A DNA stretch of 29,937 nucleotides from Pseudomonadota bacterium (lineage in GTDB: Bacteria; Pseudomonadota; Alphaproteobacteria; Caulobacterales; Caulobacteraceae), in contig JAEYTA010000037.1 in NCBI GenBank assembly GCA_023434265.1, positions 1 through 29,937 of the forward strand. The letters are read 5' to 3'. Position numbers and translations under genes: made by a program. Within the stretch, counting starts at the first letter, position 1. The number at the start of each line of letters is the position of its first letter. A model generated the notes under the pieces. That model saw nothing but the letters and a program-made list of their open reading frames with translations. It was not told where the DNA came from and searched no databases. Shown here piece by piece: positions 1-10,143 of this stretch.

Positions 1-2
1 CC

Positions 3-713
3 CCGGCCGCGCCGGTCGCGTCGGCCGTGACGCCGCTGAGCGCCCGGCAGGGGCCGCTGCGCATCGGCGTGTTCGGGGATTCGATGGCCGACGGTCTCTA
101 CGCCGGTCTCTATCGCGACCTGCGCGACCAGCCGGGCGTGACGGTGACGAAGTTCTCGGAGGTCTCCACCGGCCTGAGCCGCTACGACTACGTCGACATC
201 CAGGCCAAGACCCGCAGACAACTGGACGAGCAGCCGGTCGACGCTGCGGTGATCCTGTTCGGCACCAACGACGCCCAGGGCATCGAGATGGACGGGCAGG
301 TGCATCCGTTCGGCAGCGACGGCTGGAAGGCGGCTTACGCCCGCCGGGTCGACGATCTGGTGGCCCTGCTGCGCAGCCGCGACGTGGCGGTCTACTGGGT
401 CGGCCTGCCGCGCATGAAGCGCGAGCGCTTCGACGGGCGGATGGCGCTGATCAACGAGGTGGTCGCGGCGCGGATGCGGGCGCTGGGCGTGCCATACATC
501 GAAACGATCTCGCTGACCTCGAACAGAGAGGGCGGCTACGAGGCCTACCTGCCCAACGACGCGGGACGACGGGTGCTGATGCGGGCCAACGACGGCATCC
601 ACATGTCGATGGCCGGCTACCTGAAGATCAGCGCGCCGGTGGCGGAGCGGCTGAAGCGCGACGCCGGTCTGGACCGGCCGGAACCCGCGGCCGTGGCCGC
701 ACCCGTCGGCTGA
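3..713 (+). CDS. DUF459-type SGNH/GDSL hydrolase-like protein, 5' end cut by window edge
   Basis: The reading frame is open from the left edge (first complete codon at base 3), and the Pro/Ala-rich residues before the GTG at 27 look like a linker, so the gene probably starts outside the window. The visible part has the SGNH blocks: GDSMADG with the nucleophile Ser, FGTNDAQ, and a C-terminal DGIHMSMAGY carrying the Asp-His pair. The conserved WVGLPRM segment is what I recognise from DUF459 proteins. These are envelope proteins of the esterase/acetyltransferase fold; no substrate is established from sequence. It lies 2 bases upstream of another SGNH gene, which is followed by an MBOAT acyltransferase, so a role in transferring or removing acyl groups on a surface glycan is inferred. 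If the GTG at 27 is the true start, the protein is 228 residues. Confidence 0.85.
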   Translation, partial: PAAPVASAVTPLSARQGPLRIGVFGDSMADGLYAGLYRDLRDQPGVTVTKFSEVSTGLSRYDYVDIQAKTRRQLDEQPVDAAVILFGTNDAQGIEMDGQVHPFGSDGWKAAYARRVDDLVALLRSRDVAVYWVGLPRMKRERFDGRMALINEVVAARMRALGVPYIETISLTSNREGGYEAYLPNDAGRRVLMRANDGIHMSMAGYLKISAPVAERLKRDAGLDRPEPAAVAAPVG

Positions 714-715
714 GC

Positions 716-1987
716 ATGGCGCGTCTCGGGGCGGGGCTGATCGCGGGCCTGTGGGCGCTGGCAAGCGTGGCCGGGGCGCAGGAAGCGGCCTACACGCCTT
801 CGACCCCGCCGCCGCCGGGCGCATCCGACTGTCCGGGCGGCATCTGCCAGCCGGAGGCCCTCGCCGGCGTGTTCGAGGCGCTGGCGGCCACGGAGGACGA
901 GCGGCGCGGGGCGCCGGTGCACATTCTCCAGATCGGCGACAGCCACACCGCCGGCGACCGGATCACCGGCAAGGTGCGGGCGGCGCTGCAGGCCCGCTTC
1001 GGCGATGCCGGACGGGGCGTTCTGCCGCCCGGCGCGCCCTACGAGGGGTTCGCACCCTATCAGGTCGAGGTGGCGGCGAGCGGATGGCGTCCGGTCCTGG
1101 CGCCGCTGGCGGGCCCGGGCGGGTTCCGCACGACAGGCGTGGGCCTGACCGGAGTGCAGGCGATCGCGCTCGAGCCGGAGGCGGAGCTGAGGCTGCGGCC
1201 CGAAGGGCGGGACGCCCTCGCCTATGTGATCTCCGTGTGTGGCGAGGGCCCGGGCCGGCTTCGCGTGGAGGCCGACGACGAGGTGTGGAGCGAGCGTGTC
1301 TTCGACGAGCACGACGCGGACCGGTCGTGCGTCTACATGGTCGCCAATGGCCGGCCGGCAGAGATCGTGCTGCGACCGCTGGACGACGGGCTGAAGCTGC
1401 ACGACGTGCGGCTGAGCTACATGCACGGCGGCGTGACGCTGTCCAACCTCGGCGTGGTGGGCGCGACCTTGCGGGATCTGGCCGCCCGGGACGAGGCGGT
1501 GGTCGCCCTGCAACTCGCCAACTGGCGACCGTCGCTGATCGTGCTCGCCTTCGGGACAAACGAGGGTTTTGAGGACGGGCTGGACGCGGTCGCCTACGAG
1601 GCGCTCCTTCGCGGACAGATCGAGCGGATGCGACGTCTGGCGCCGGCGGCGTCGCTGATGCTGCTCGGCGCGCCCGACGCTTTGCGGAGCGGGGAGGCGG
1701 GCGGTTGCAGCGCCGACGGGGTGCGGGCGCCGCCCCCATCGCTGGCGGTGGTGCGGGACGTGCAGCGCCGGGTCGCCGCCGACATGGGTGTGGCGTTCTG
1801 GGACTGGCACGGGCGCATGGGAGGAGACTGTTCGGCGGACCGGCTGGCGCTGCTGCCCGAGCCGCTGATGCGCGGCGACCGGGTGCATTTCACCAGCGCC
1901 GGGGCGGACTGGATCGGCGGCGTCCTGACGGACGATCTGCTGGCCGCCTACGCGGCGTGGAAGGCCGGCCAGGAGGGGGCGGAGTAG
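716..1987 (+). CDS. Exported SGNH/GDSL-family protein, probable glycan O-acetyltransferase or esterase partner
   Basis: A 423-residue protein starting with a cleavable signal peptide (hydrophobic residues 5-20, likely cut after AGA near residue 21), followed by a Pro-rich spacer. SGNH motifs are complete: block I IGDSHTAGD with Ser76, a block III-like FGTNEGF, and block V DRVHFTSAG with Asp388 and His391. A beta-rich segment (about residues 115-245) sits between blocks I and III, as in AlgX/AlgJ- and PatB-like periplasmic partners of MBOAT proteins. The ATG follows the previous stop by two bases and its own stop abuts the MBOAT start, so all three are likely co-transcribed. The inferred job is to receive acetyl groups exported by the MBOAT protein and transfer them to a polysaccharide; hydrolysis is the alternative. 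Confidence 0.85.
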   Translation: MARLGAGLIAGLWALASVAGAQEAAYTPSTPPPPGASDCPGGICQPEALAGVFEALAATEDERRGAPVHILQIGDSHTAGDRITGKVRAALQARFGDAGRGVLPPGAPYEGFAPYQVEVAASGWRPVLAPLAGPGGFRTTGVGLTGVQAIALEPEAELRLRPEGRDALAYVISVCGEGPGRLRVEADDEVWSERVFDEHDADRSCVYMVANGRPAEIVLRPLDDGLKLHDVRLSYMHGGVTLSNLGVVGATLRDLAARDEAVVALQLANWRPSLIVLAFGTNEGFEDGLDAVAYEALLRGQIERMRRLAPAASLMLLGAPDALRSGEAGGCSADGVRAPPPSLAVVRDVQRRVAADMGVAFWDWHGRMGGDCSADRLALLPEPLMRGDRVHFTSAGADWIGGVLTDDLLAAYAAWKAGQEGAE

Positions 1988-3388
1988 ATGCTGTTCCCCA
2001 CGCTGGCGTTCGGCGTCTTCTTCCTGTTCGTCTACTTCACCGCCTGGTCGCTGGACCGCGAGAACGGGCGGCGGAAGGTGTTCCTGCTGCTGGCCAGCTG
2101 GTTCTTCTACGCCCAGTGGGATTGGCGCTTCGTCGGCCTCCTGATCCTGTCGGCGGTGCTGAACTGGGGCGTGGCGGCGCTGATCGCGCGGCGGCCGGGA
2201 CGTCGGAACGGCTGGCTGGTCGGGCTGGGGGTGGCGGCCAACCTGCTGATCCTCGGCTTCTTCAAATACTACGGCTTCTTCGTCGAACAGGCGGGCGAGC
2301 TGCTGGCCCGGTTTGGCTGGGAGCGGGACCTGCCGCTGCTGCAGGTGATCCTGCCGGTGGGGATCTCGTTCTTCACCTTCCAGGGGATCAGCTACCTGGT
2401 CGACGTGCATCGCGGGAAGACGCCGCCGGCGAAGAGCCTGCTCGACGTCATGCTGCTGATGAGCTTCTTCCCGCATCTGGTGGCCGGACCGATCGTGCGG
2501 GCCTCGGACCTGCTGCCGCAGTTCGAGCGGACGCCGCGGCTGACGCGGGTGATGGCCACCCACGGCCTGCTGCTGATCGTCTGGGGCCTGTTCAAGAAGA
2601 CGGTGATCGCCTCGGAGCTGTCGGTGAACCTGGTCGACCCGGTGTTCTTCGACCCCACGGCGCATTCGGCCTTCGACATCGCCGCGGCGGTCTATGGCTA
2701 TGCGGTGCAGATCTACTGCGACTTCTCGGCCTATTCCGACATGGCCATCGGGCTGGCGGCGCTGCTGGGCTATTCCTTCCCGCGCAATTTCGACCAGCCG
2801 TACCGGGCCAGTTCGATGCAGCAGTTCTGGCGGCGCTGGCACATCAGCCTGTCCAGCTGGCTGCGCGACTACCTCTATGTGCCGCTGGGCGGAGGGCGGA
2901 AGGGCCTGTTCGCCAGCTGCGTGAACGTGTTCATCACCATGGTGCTGGGCGGTCTGTGGCACGGGGCAGCGTGGACCTTCCTCGCCTGGGGGGCGCTGCA
3001 CGGCGGCGTGCAGGTGGTCGAGCGGCTGGGCCGGGCGGCCTTCGGCGACCGCAAGGTGCTGCCGACCGTGGTCGGGGTGCTGGTCACCTTCCATATCGTC
3101 TGCCTCGGCTGGATCCTGTTCCGGGCCGAAAGCTTCGAGCTGGCGCTGGCGATGATCGAGGGGCTGGGGCGGATCGGGCCGGTCGAGGTGCTGACGCCGC
3201 TGCTGCTGACCCTGATCGTCGGTGGGCTGGCCATGCACTGGCTGCCGCCGCGGGCGGTGGAGGGCATGGCCGAACGGCTGCAGGCGGCGCCCTCGCTCAC
3301 CCTGGGCCTGCTGATCGGGGCGGCCATCCTGCTCGTCGAGGCGGTGCGGCCCGAAGGCGTGGCGCCCTTCATCTACTTCCAGTTCTGA
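1988..3388 (+). CDS. MBOAT family O-acyltransferase (AlgI/DltB-like)
   Basis: A 466-residue polytopic membrane protein with about ten hydrophobic segments. Hallmarks of the MBOAT family are clear: YCDFSAYSDMAIG, FWRRWHISLSSWLRDYLYVPLGG with His285, and the near-invariant GLWHGAAWTF with His325, the residue required for catalysis in characterised members. AlgI-type proteins move acetyl groups from a cytoplasmic donor across the inner membrane for O-acetylation of exopolysaccharide, alginate or peptidoglycan. The start ATG directly follows the TAG of the SGNH gene, with a purine-rich stretch just upstream, implying translational coupling. No alginate or cellulose synthesis gene is visible, so the acceptor glycan is unknown and I give no alg symbol. 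Confidence 0.93.
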   Translation: MLFPTLAFGVFFLFVYFTAWSLDRENGRRKVFLLLASWFFYAQWDWRFVGLLILSAVLNWGVAALIARRPGRRNGWLVGLGVAANLLILGFFKYYGFFVEQAGELLARFGWERDLPLLQVILPVGISFFTFQGISYLVDVHRGKTPPAKSLLDVMLLMSFFPHLVAGPIVRASDLLPQFERTPRLTRVMATHGLLLIVWGLFKKTVIASELSVNLVDPVFFDPTAHSAFDIAAAVYGYAVQIYCDFSAYSDMAIGLAALLGYSFPRNFDQPYRASSMQQFWRRWHISLSSWLRDYLYVPLGGGRKGLFASCVNVFITMVLGGLWHGAAWTFLAWGALHGGVQVVERLGRAAFGDRKVLPTVVGVLVTFHIVCLGWILFRAESFELALAMIEGLGRIGPVEVLTPLLLTLIVGGLAMHWLPPRAVEGMAERLQAAPSLTLGLLIGAAILLVEAVRPEGVAPFIYFQF

Positions 3389-3403
3389 GGCGTTGAGTTC
3401 GCG

Positions 3404-3949
3404 ATGACCGACGACAGGGACAAGACGGGCGGGGGCGGGCCAGGGGAGGGCGAGATTCCGCTGGAGCCCTTCCCCGCGCACGTTCCGGAGTCGCCCTTTC
3501 CGCCGCTGTACGAGAGCCTGCCGCCGCAGGAGGTCCCGCCCGATCCGCCCAGCGACTGGATCGAGAGCGCCGACGCCCACGACCTGCCGACGCGGGAGAA
3601 CGCGCTCGTCGCGCTGGGCCGGTTCGCCTTCCCGCCGGCGCCGCCGCTGGACGACGAGGGCGTGGCCGCGCGCGACCGGCGCTGGACCAGCCGCGCGGTG
3701 GTCGTGGCGGCGGTCTTCCTGCTGGCGTTCAACGCCGTGTCGCCGCTGAACTGGGCGCGGCAGCAACCACCGGGCTGGGTTCCGCAGACGGTCGAACGGC
3801 TGTCCGAGGTGTGGACGGCGCAGCTGGCGATGTTCGGGGTGGACATGCCGAGGCGGGGGCTGCGGGAGGCGTGGGATGCGGCGCGGGAGACGCGCTTCAT
3901 CGGGCAGGACCGGGAACCGGGGCCGGGGTCGACTTCGCGCCCTGATTGA
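3404..3949 (+). CDS. Hypothetical single-pass membrane protein with acidic proline-rich N-terminus
   Basis: I do not recognise a family. The 181 residues split into an acidic, Pro/Glu-rich, probably disordered N-terminal part (1-85), a basic patch (RDRRWTSR) and one hydrophobic segment (about 95-110, AVVVAAVFLLAF), then a region of about 70 residues with a VPQTVERLSEVWTAQLAMFGVD stretch that looks helical. By the positive-inside rule the N-terminus would be cytoplasmic and the C-terminus periplasmic. It starts 15 bases after the MBOAT stop, so it is probably the last gene of the acylation operon and may be an accessory membrane subunit; that role is inferred from position only. The ribosome site is weak. 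Base composition and codon use match the neighbours, which supports a real gene. Confidence 0.7.
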   Translation: MTDDRDKTGGGGPGEGEIPLEPFPAHVPESPFPPLYESLPPQEVPPDPPSDWIESADAHDLPTRENALVALGRFAFPPAPPLDDEGVAARDRRWTSRAVVVAAVFLLAFNAVSPLNWARQQPPGWVPQTVERLSEVWTAQLAMFGVDMPRRGLREAWDAARETRFIGQDREPGPGSTSRPD

Positions 3950-3976
3950 GCGACGGTCGCACCGGGAGGGGGCAGG

Positions 3977-5305
3977 ATGAGACTGAACCGCAGATCGGCC
4001 TTGCTCGGCGCAGGCGCCGCCGTTGCGGCCGGCCTCGCGGCGGGCGGCGCCGGCGCGCAGACCGGGCCGCGCATCCGCAAGGGCGCGGGGGACCTGACAG
4101 CCACCAGCGACGACGTGGTCGCCTTCGGCGAGGCGGTGCGGCTGATGAAGCGGCGGCGCGACGGCCTGTCGTGGGATCGGCAGGTGCGCATCCACCACGT
4201 CGACTCCCAGCACGGCAACAGCCTGTTCCTGCCGTGGCACCGGCTGCAACTGCTGCATCTGGAGCGGATCGTGGCCCGGCTGACCGGGCATGAGAGCTTC
4301 GCCATGCCCTACTGGGATTGGCAGGAGCACCGCTTCCTGCCCGAGTGGGTCTGCGACCGGGACTCGCCGCTGTACGAGCGCCAGCGGGCCCGGGGCGTGG
4401 ACGAGCTCGACTTCGCGGCGGCCCGCTGGGCGCAGTCCCCCTATACGGCGAAGCTGGCCTCGGACGATTTCGAGACCTTCTTTGGCAAGCAGCCGGAGGG
4501 GCAGGGGATGGTCGAGGGCTACGGCCACAACCACATCCACGCCCTGATCGGCGGGGCCATGCAGCACCCGCGCACATCCGCTCGCGACCCGATGTTCTGG
4601 CTGCACCACGCCAACGTCGACCGGGTCTGGGCGACCTGGCACGGGCTGAGAGGCAAGGATCTCTATCCGCCGGAATGGACCGCGCGAACGGTGACCGGTT
4701 TCGTCGACGCCGCGGGCGAGGCGGTCGGGGAACTGCCGGTGAGCGGAGCGCTGGAGATACGGGCGCTGGGCTACGACTACGACCGGCTCTACCCCTTCCC
4801 GGTGTTCAACGTGCCCGAGGCCGGACCGCCGGGCGCGACGCGGCGCGTTCCGCTGGGCGCGCAGAGCTGGACCGTCCGGGCGGAGGCCGCGCCCGGGTCC
4901 GGCCGCATGAGCCTGACCCTCCCGGACGAGGCGGTGGCGCGGATGCGCGAGGCCGACGATACGCTGATGATCGAGGGCAGGGGCGCGGTCGCCTATGCGC
5001 GGGAGGCGGCGCTGGAGGACCGGTCGCTGGAGATCCGACTGGCCAGCGGCGGACGCGAACGCTCGCTGGGCTCGTCGCCGACCTTCGTGCACATACCGGA
5101 GGGCGAAGGCCGCCACGCGCATCGGGGCCCCTATGTGCTGCCGTTCCGCTTCGGCGAGGAGGTGCTGAACCTGCTGGCGACGAACGACGGGCCCGCGACG
5201 GTGTCAGTGTCGGCCGAAGACCTCACGCCGGATCCCGGCAGGCCGGACGCCGCGGGCGCGTGGATCGAGCTGACGCTGACGCTGACGGAGACGCGCTGGG
5301 CATGA
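3977..5305 (+). CDS. Exported tyrosinase / polyphenol oxidase (type 3 copper enzyme)
   Basis: A 442-residue protein preceded by a strong GGGAGGGGGCAGG ribosome site. The N-terminus NRRSALLGAGAA with a hydrophobic Ala-rich stretch and AGA-Q looks like a twin-arginine (Tat) signal, fitting a cofactor-loaded enzyme. CuA ligands: His in IHHVDSQHGN (73/74 and 79) and His88 in LPWHR. CuB ligands: His184 and His188 in GHNHIH, and the His pair 210/211 in DPMFWLHHANVDR. All six positions are therefore filled. MPYWDW is also family-typical. The enzyme should oxidise phenols to quinones in the periplasm or outside. The region after residue 240 is beta-rich and may correspond to the C-terminal domain seen in plant polyphenol oxidases (weak). 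The stop overlaps the next gene's ATG. Confidence 0.93.
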   Translation: MRLNRRSALLGAGAAVAAGLAAGGAGAQTGPRIRKGAGDLTATSDDVVAFGEAVRLMKRRRDGLSWDRQVRIHHVDSQHGNSLFLPWHRLQLLHLERIVARLTGHESFAMPYWDWQEHRFLPEWVCDRDSPLYERQRARGVDELDFAAARWAQSPYTAKLASDDFETFFGKQPEGQGMVEGYGHNHIHALIGGAMQHPRTSARDPMFWLHHANVDRVWATWHGLRGKDLYPPEWTARTVTGFVDAAGEAVGELPVSGALEIRALGYDYDRLYPFPVFNVPEAGPPGATRRVPLGAQSWTVRAEAAPGSGRMSLTLPDEAVARMREADDTLMIEGRGAVAYAREAALEDRSLEIRLASGGRERSLGSSPTFVHIPEGEGRHAHRGPYVLPFRFGEEVLNLLATNDGPATVSVSAEDLTPDPGRPDAAGAWIELTLTLTETRWA

Positions 5306-6105
5306 GGTTGTCGAGACTTCTCCTCCTGGTGCTGCTCGGGGTGCTCGCGGCGGCGCCGCTGGCGGGATGCAGCTGGGTGCAGGACCAGCTGCCGCCGCCG
5401 ATCACCGCGCCGCCTCCGCCACCGCCGCCGCCGCCGCCTCCACCGCCTCCGCCGCCGGCCCCGCCGCCGGATCCGGAGGACCAGTGGCCGGACGGCCGCG
5501 TGCCGATGTGCTTCGCCGGTCCGGCCGCCGAGGACGCCTGGGCGCGCGAGGCGGTGCTGGACGCCGCCTCCGTCTGGGAAGGCGTGGCGAGGGTCGAGTT
5601 CGACATCCTCGCCTCGTGCGAGGGTTCGCCGGCGGCGGGACCGCAGCGGCGCATTCCGATCCGCATCGTGCATGATCCGGAGCTGTTCGCCTCGGCCAGC
5701 CACCTCGGCGTCAACCTGGTGCAGGGCGGCGAGATCGTCCTGAATGCCGAATACCTGGTCACCAACCGCATCTGCGGGCGGCGCGGCAGCGTCGGGCGGG
5801 AGGGCTGCTTCCGGGCGGACGCCCTGCACGAGCTCGGGCACGCGCTGGGCTTCAGCCACGACCACGTCAGCCCGCGGGCGCCGGACTGTCTGGCGCGCAC
5901 GCGGGCGCCGGAGGCGGTGGTCGAGGGCGAGACCTATTACGACGAGGCCTCGATCATGAACTACTGCAACGCCGACCGCTGGCAGGGACGGCTGAGCGAG
6001 GCGGACGTCTGCTCGGTGCGCGCCGCCTATGGCGCGCCGGACGGGTCGCGGCCCAGCCGGGCGAGCTGCTACGCGCTGACCGGCGCGGCGCCGCGCCGGC
6101 CTTGA
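5302..6105 (+). CDS. Lipoprotein metzincin-type zinc metalloprotease with polyproline linker
   Basis: A 267-residue protein whose ATG overlaps the tyrosinase stop (ATGA), implying translational coupling. Residues 1-23 form a lipoprotein signal ending in LAGC, so the mature protein should be membrane anchored. Next comes an almost pure proline run (about residues 37-55), probably a rigid spacer through the envelope. The catalytic domain carries HELGHALGFSHD, the metzincin zinc site HExxHxxGxxHD, and a Met-turn SIMNYCN about 40 residues later, so the protease is predicted active. Several cysteines (CFAG, ASCEG, ICGRR, GCF, DC, YCN, VCS) suggest disulfides in the periplasm. It could be a matrixin-like (M10/M12) peptidase; the substrate is unknown. 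Processing of the neighbouring tyrosinase is a possible but untested role. Confidence 0.88.
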   Translation: MRLSRLLLLVLLGVLAAAPLAGCSWVQDQLPPPITAPPPPPPPPPPPPPPPPAPPPDPEDQWPDGRVPMCFAGPAAEDAWAREAVLDAASVWEGVARVEFDILASCEGSPAAGPQRRIPIRIVHDPELFASASHLGVNLVQGGEIVLNAEYLVTNRICGRRGSVGREGCFRADALHELGHALGFSHDHVSPRAPDCLARTRAPEAVVEGETYYDEASIMNYCNADRWQGRLSEADVCSVRAAYGAPDGSRPSRASCYALTGAAPRRP

Positions 6106-6170
6106 CCGGACTCCGGCGGCGACCCTAGCGTGCCCGACCCGCCAGTCGGGGCGGGCTTGGGGAAGTGAAC

Positions 6171-8606
<2,436 letters not shown>

Positions 8607-8615
8607 GCGGATGAA

Positions 8616-8648
8616 AAAGGGGCCCGGCGAGCGGTCGCCGGGCCCTTT
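8616..8648. terminator. Bidirectional intrinsic terminator between convergent genes
   Basis: A long GC-rich stem (AAAGGGGCCCGGCGA pairing with TCGCCGGGCCCTTT, one bulged G) closes on a GCGG loop. It starts ten bases after the S9D stop and ends 21 bases before the stop of the convergent glycine-rich gene. On the minus strand the stem is followed by a five-base T run, so it should work best for the glycine-rich gene; on the plus strand the T tract is only TTTCGT. Confidence 0.85.
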
Positions 8649-8669
8649 CGTCAGACAGCGGAGGCGCGG

Positions 8670-9578
8670 CTACTGGCGCTTCTTCGCCTCGGCGGCGTTG
8701 CCGGTCCCGCCGTCGGTGACGTCGCCGACGATGGGGTTCTCGGCGGGCGTATGGTGCTCGCCCGAGGCTTCGGAACGGGGCCGGCTCTGTCGCCAGCTCG
8801 AGAAGTCGGACGAGAATTTCTGACGCCGTTCGTCGCGCCAGCTCTTGTAGTCGTTGTCGAAGGCCGAGAGCTGTTGCTGGCGCCAGTGCAGGTAGTCGGG
8901 CTCGAAGTCGTGGTGCTCATGCGTCTGGCCGCCCATGCCCGACCCCGAGCCTTCCCAGATCTGGGCGCCCGGGGCGTAGCCGTGGGAGGGATAGCCGGCC
9001 TCGGAACCGTAGCCCTGGCCGTAGCCGCCCTGCATCTGGGAGCCGCCGGCGAAGCCACCGCGCGCGCCGGACTGGCCGCCCATGGCCGAGCCGCCGTACG
9101 ACCCGCCCTGGCTGTAGCCGGATGACGGACCATAGCCGCCCTGGCTCCAGCCCTCCTGGCCGCCCATTGAGGCGCCGCCGTAGACCGTGCCGCCGCTCCA
9201 CGAGCCGGCGTCGCCGCGCCCGTATTGCGCCTGGCCCCATTGCTGCTGCGGGCCGGAGGCCTGGGCGCCGTAGCCGTACTGGTCCCAGGAGCCGCCCTGC
9301 TGCGGCTGGCGGTCGCCGGTCCAGCCGGTGGACATCCCGCCGCCGTACTGGCTCTGGTGCTGCTGGCCGTAGCCCATGCCGCGGGCGCCGGACATCTCGC
9401 GGTTCTGGCCGTACTGGCCCTGACGTCCGTAGGCCTCGGCGGTGCGGCCGCCATCGCCTTCGGACCAGCTGGCGCGCTCGTCCCAGCGCTGGTCGCGGGC
9501 CTCCCAGCGGCCCTGTTCCTGCTCGTCTCGCCGGCCGAAGTCGTCCTGCGGTCGGTGTTGTCGGAAAGGATTCTGCAT
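8670..9578 (-). CDS. Glycine/glutamine/serine/tyrosine-rich protein with C-terminal W-R repeats, probable stress protein
   Basis: A 302-residue protein with no signal peptide or membrane segment. Residues 1-45 are charged (DDFGRRDEQEQGRWEARDQRW). Residues 50-215 are low complexity, rich in Gly, Gln, Ser, Tyr and Met with repeated GGYG/SQGG units, and probably disordered. Residues 228-268 contain three tandem 15-residue units of the form D-(Y/F)-x-x-W-R, starting at Asp228, Asp243 and Asp258. I recall similar WR units in alphaproteobacterial stress-related proteins, but no function is established. The ATG at 9578 sits eight bases after GGAGG; another in-frame ATG at 9584 is too close to that site. 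An EcfG-like promoter lies just upstream, suggesting induction by the general stress response. The last residues (AEAKKRQ) are charged. Confidence 0.85.
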   Translation of the reverse strand: MQNPFRQHRPQDDFGRRDEQEQGRWEARDQRWDERASWSEGDGGRTAEAYGRQGQYGQNREMSGARGMGYGQQHQSQYGGGMSTGWTGDRQPQQGGSWDQYGYGAQASGPQQQWGQAQYGRGDAGSWSGGTVYGGASMGGQEGWSQGGYGPSSGYSQGGSYGGSAMGGQSGARGGFAGGSQMQGGYGQGYGSEAGYPSHGYAPGAQIWEGSGSGMGGQTHEHHDFEPDYLHWRQQQLSAFDNDYKSWRDERRQKFSSDFSSWRQSRPRSEASGEHHTPAENPIVGDVTDGGTGNAAEAKKRQ

Positions 9579-9610
9579 GGCCATCGCCTCCGTGTTGTGG
9601 GTGACGGATG

Positions 9611-9635
9611 AACAGCGGCGCTGCGGGCCCGTTCC
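9611..9635 (-). promoter_or_regulatory. Candidate EcfG/SigT general-stress promoter
   Basis: Reading on the minus strand, GGAAC (9635-9631) is followed after exactly 16 bases by TGTT (9614-9611). The known alphaproteobacterial EcfG (SigT in Caulobacter) consensus is GGAAC-N16/17-CGTT, so only the first base of the -10 element differs. Transcription would start around 9603, giving a leader of about 25 bases containing the GGAGG ribosome site of the glycine-rich gene. The geometry is right, but no experimental support is available here. Confidence 0.6.
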
Positions 9636-9737
9636 GGCGATCACGCGGAGCTTACAGCCTTGGCCGTGTCAGGAATCGTCAGGCCGCGCCTCCGCGTAAC
9701 GATGGTCTTCTCGGGGTCGGGACTGGAGGGCTGATCC

Positions 9738-10091
9738 ATGAAGACCTTGCTTCGCGCCGCGGCCGTCGCGGCGCTCATCGCCAGCGGCGGCTGCGCCTCG
9801 CTGATCACCGGCGGGGAGCTGATCCGGCCGGGCGAACCGACCGGCACGATCCGCGTCACCAACGTCAGCCACGGGCCGATCAACGTGGTGCTGATCTCGG
9901 ACTGCAGCGCCTCGACCTACGGGCTCAACCGGCTGCCGTCGGGCATGGCGATCCCGCAGGGCCGCAGCTACGACTTCACCGTCTCGGCCGGCTGCTGGGA
10001 CGTGGCGGCGGGGATCGTCGGCTATGGCGACGCTCGCCGGCGGATGCAGATCGCCCCGGGCGGCGGCTTCAACTGGAGCGTCGGCAGCTAG
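9738..10091 (+). CDS. Small exported protein, possible lipoprotein
   Basis: A 117-residue protein of no family I recognise. The N-terminus MKTLLRAAAVAALIASGGC is a clear export signal. The cysteine at residue 19 could be lipidated, although SGGC is a poor lipobox because the -3 position is Ser rather than Leu, Val or Ile. The mature part is beta-rich (GTIRVTNVSHGPINVVLIS) and holds two further cysteines in DCSAS and AGCWD, which may form a disulfide. It is divergent from the glycine-rich gene, with 159 bases between the two starts, and lies 52 bases upstream of the GH47 gene on the same strand, so it may be co-transcribed with the mannosidase. Confidence 0.75.
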   Translation: MKTLLRAAAVAALIASGGCASLITGGELIRPGEPTGTIRVTNVSHGPINVVLISDCSASTYGLNRLPSGMAIPQGRSYDFTVSAGCWDVAAGIVGYGDARRRMQIAPGGGFNWSVGS

Positions 10092-10143
10092 GGCACGCCG
10101 GCGGCAGGCTTGTGAACGGGCCGCGCCGCGATACGGTGACGCC

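Noticed and set aside
617..5122. A 1501-codon open frame on the minus strand across the acylation and tyrosinase genes
   Set aside because: It is antisense to several genes with clear motifs. It is Arg/Gln/His/Pro-rich with no recognisable domain, as expected of an antisense frame in very GC-rich DNA.
9669..9700. A second stress promoter (GGAAT ... CGTAAC) on the plus strand before the small exported protein
   Set aside because: The -35 differs from GGAAC, the spacing is 18 and the -10 lacks GTT, so the match is too weak to list.
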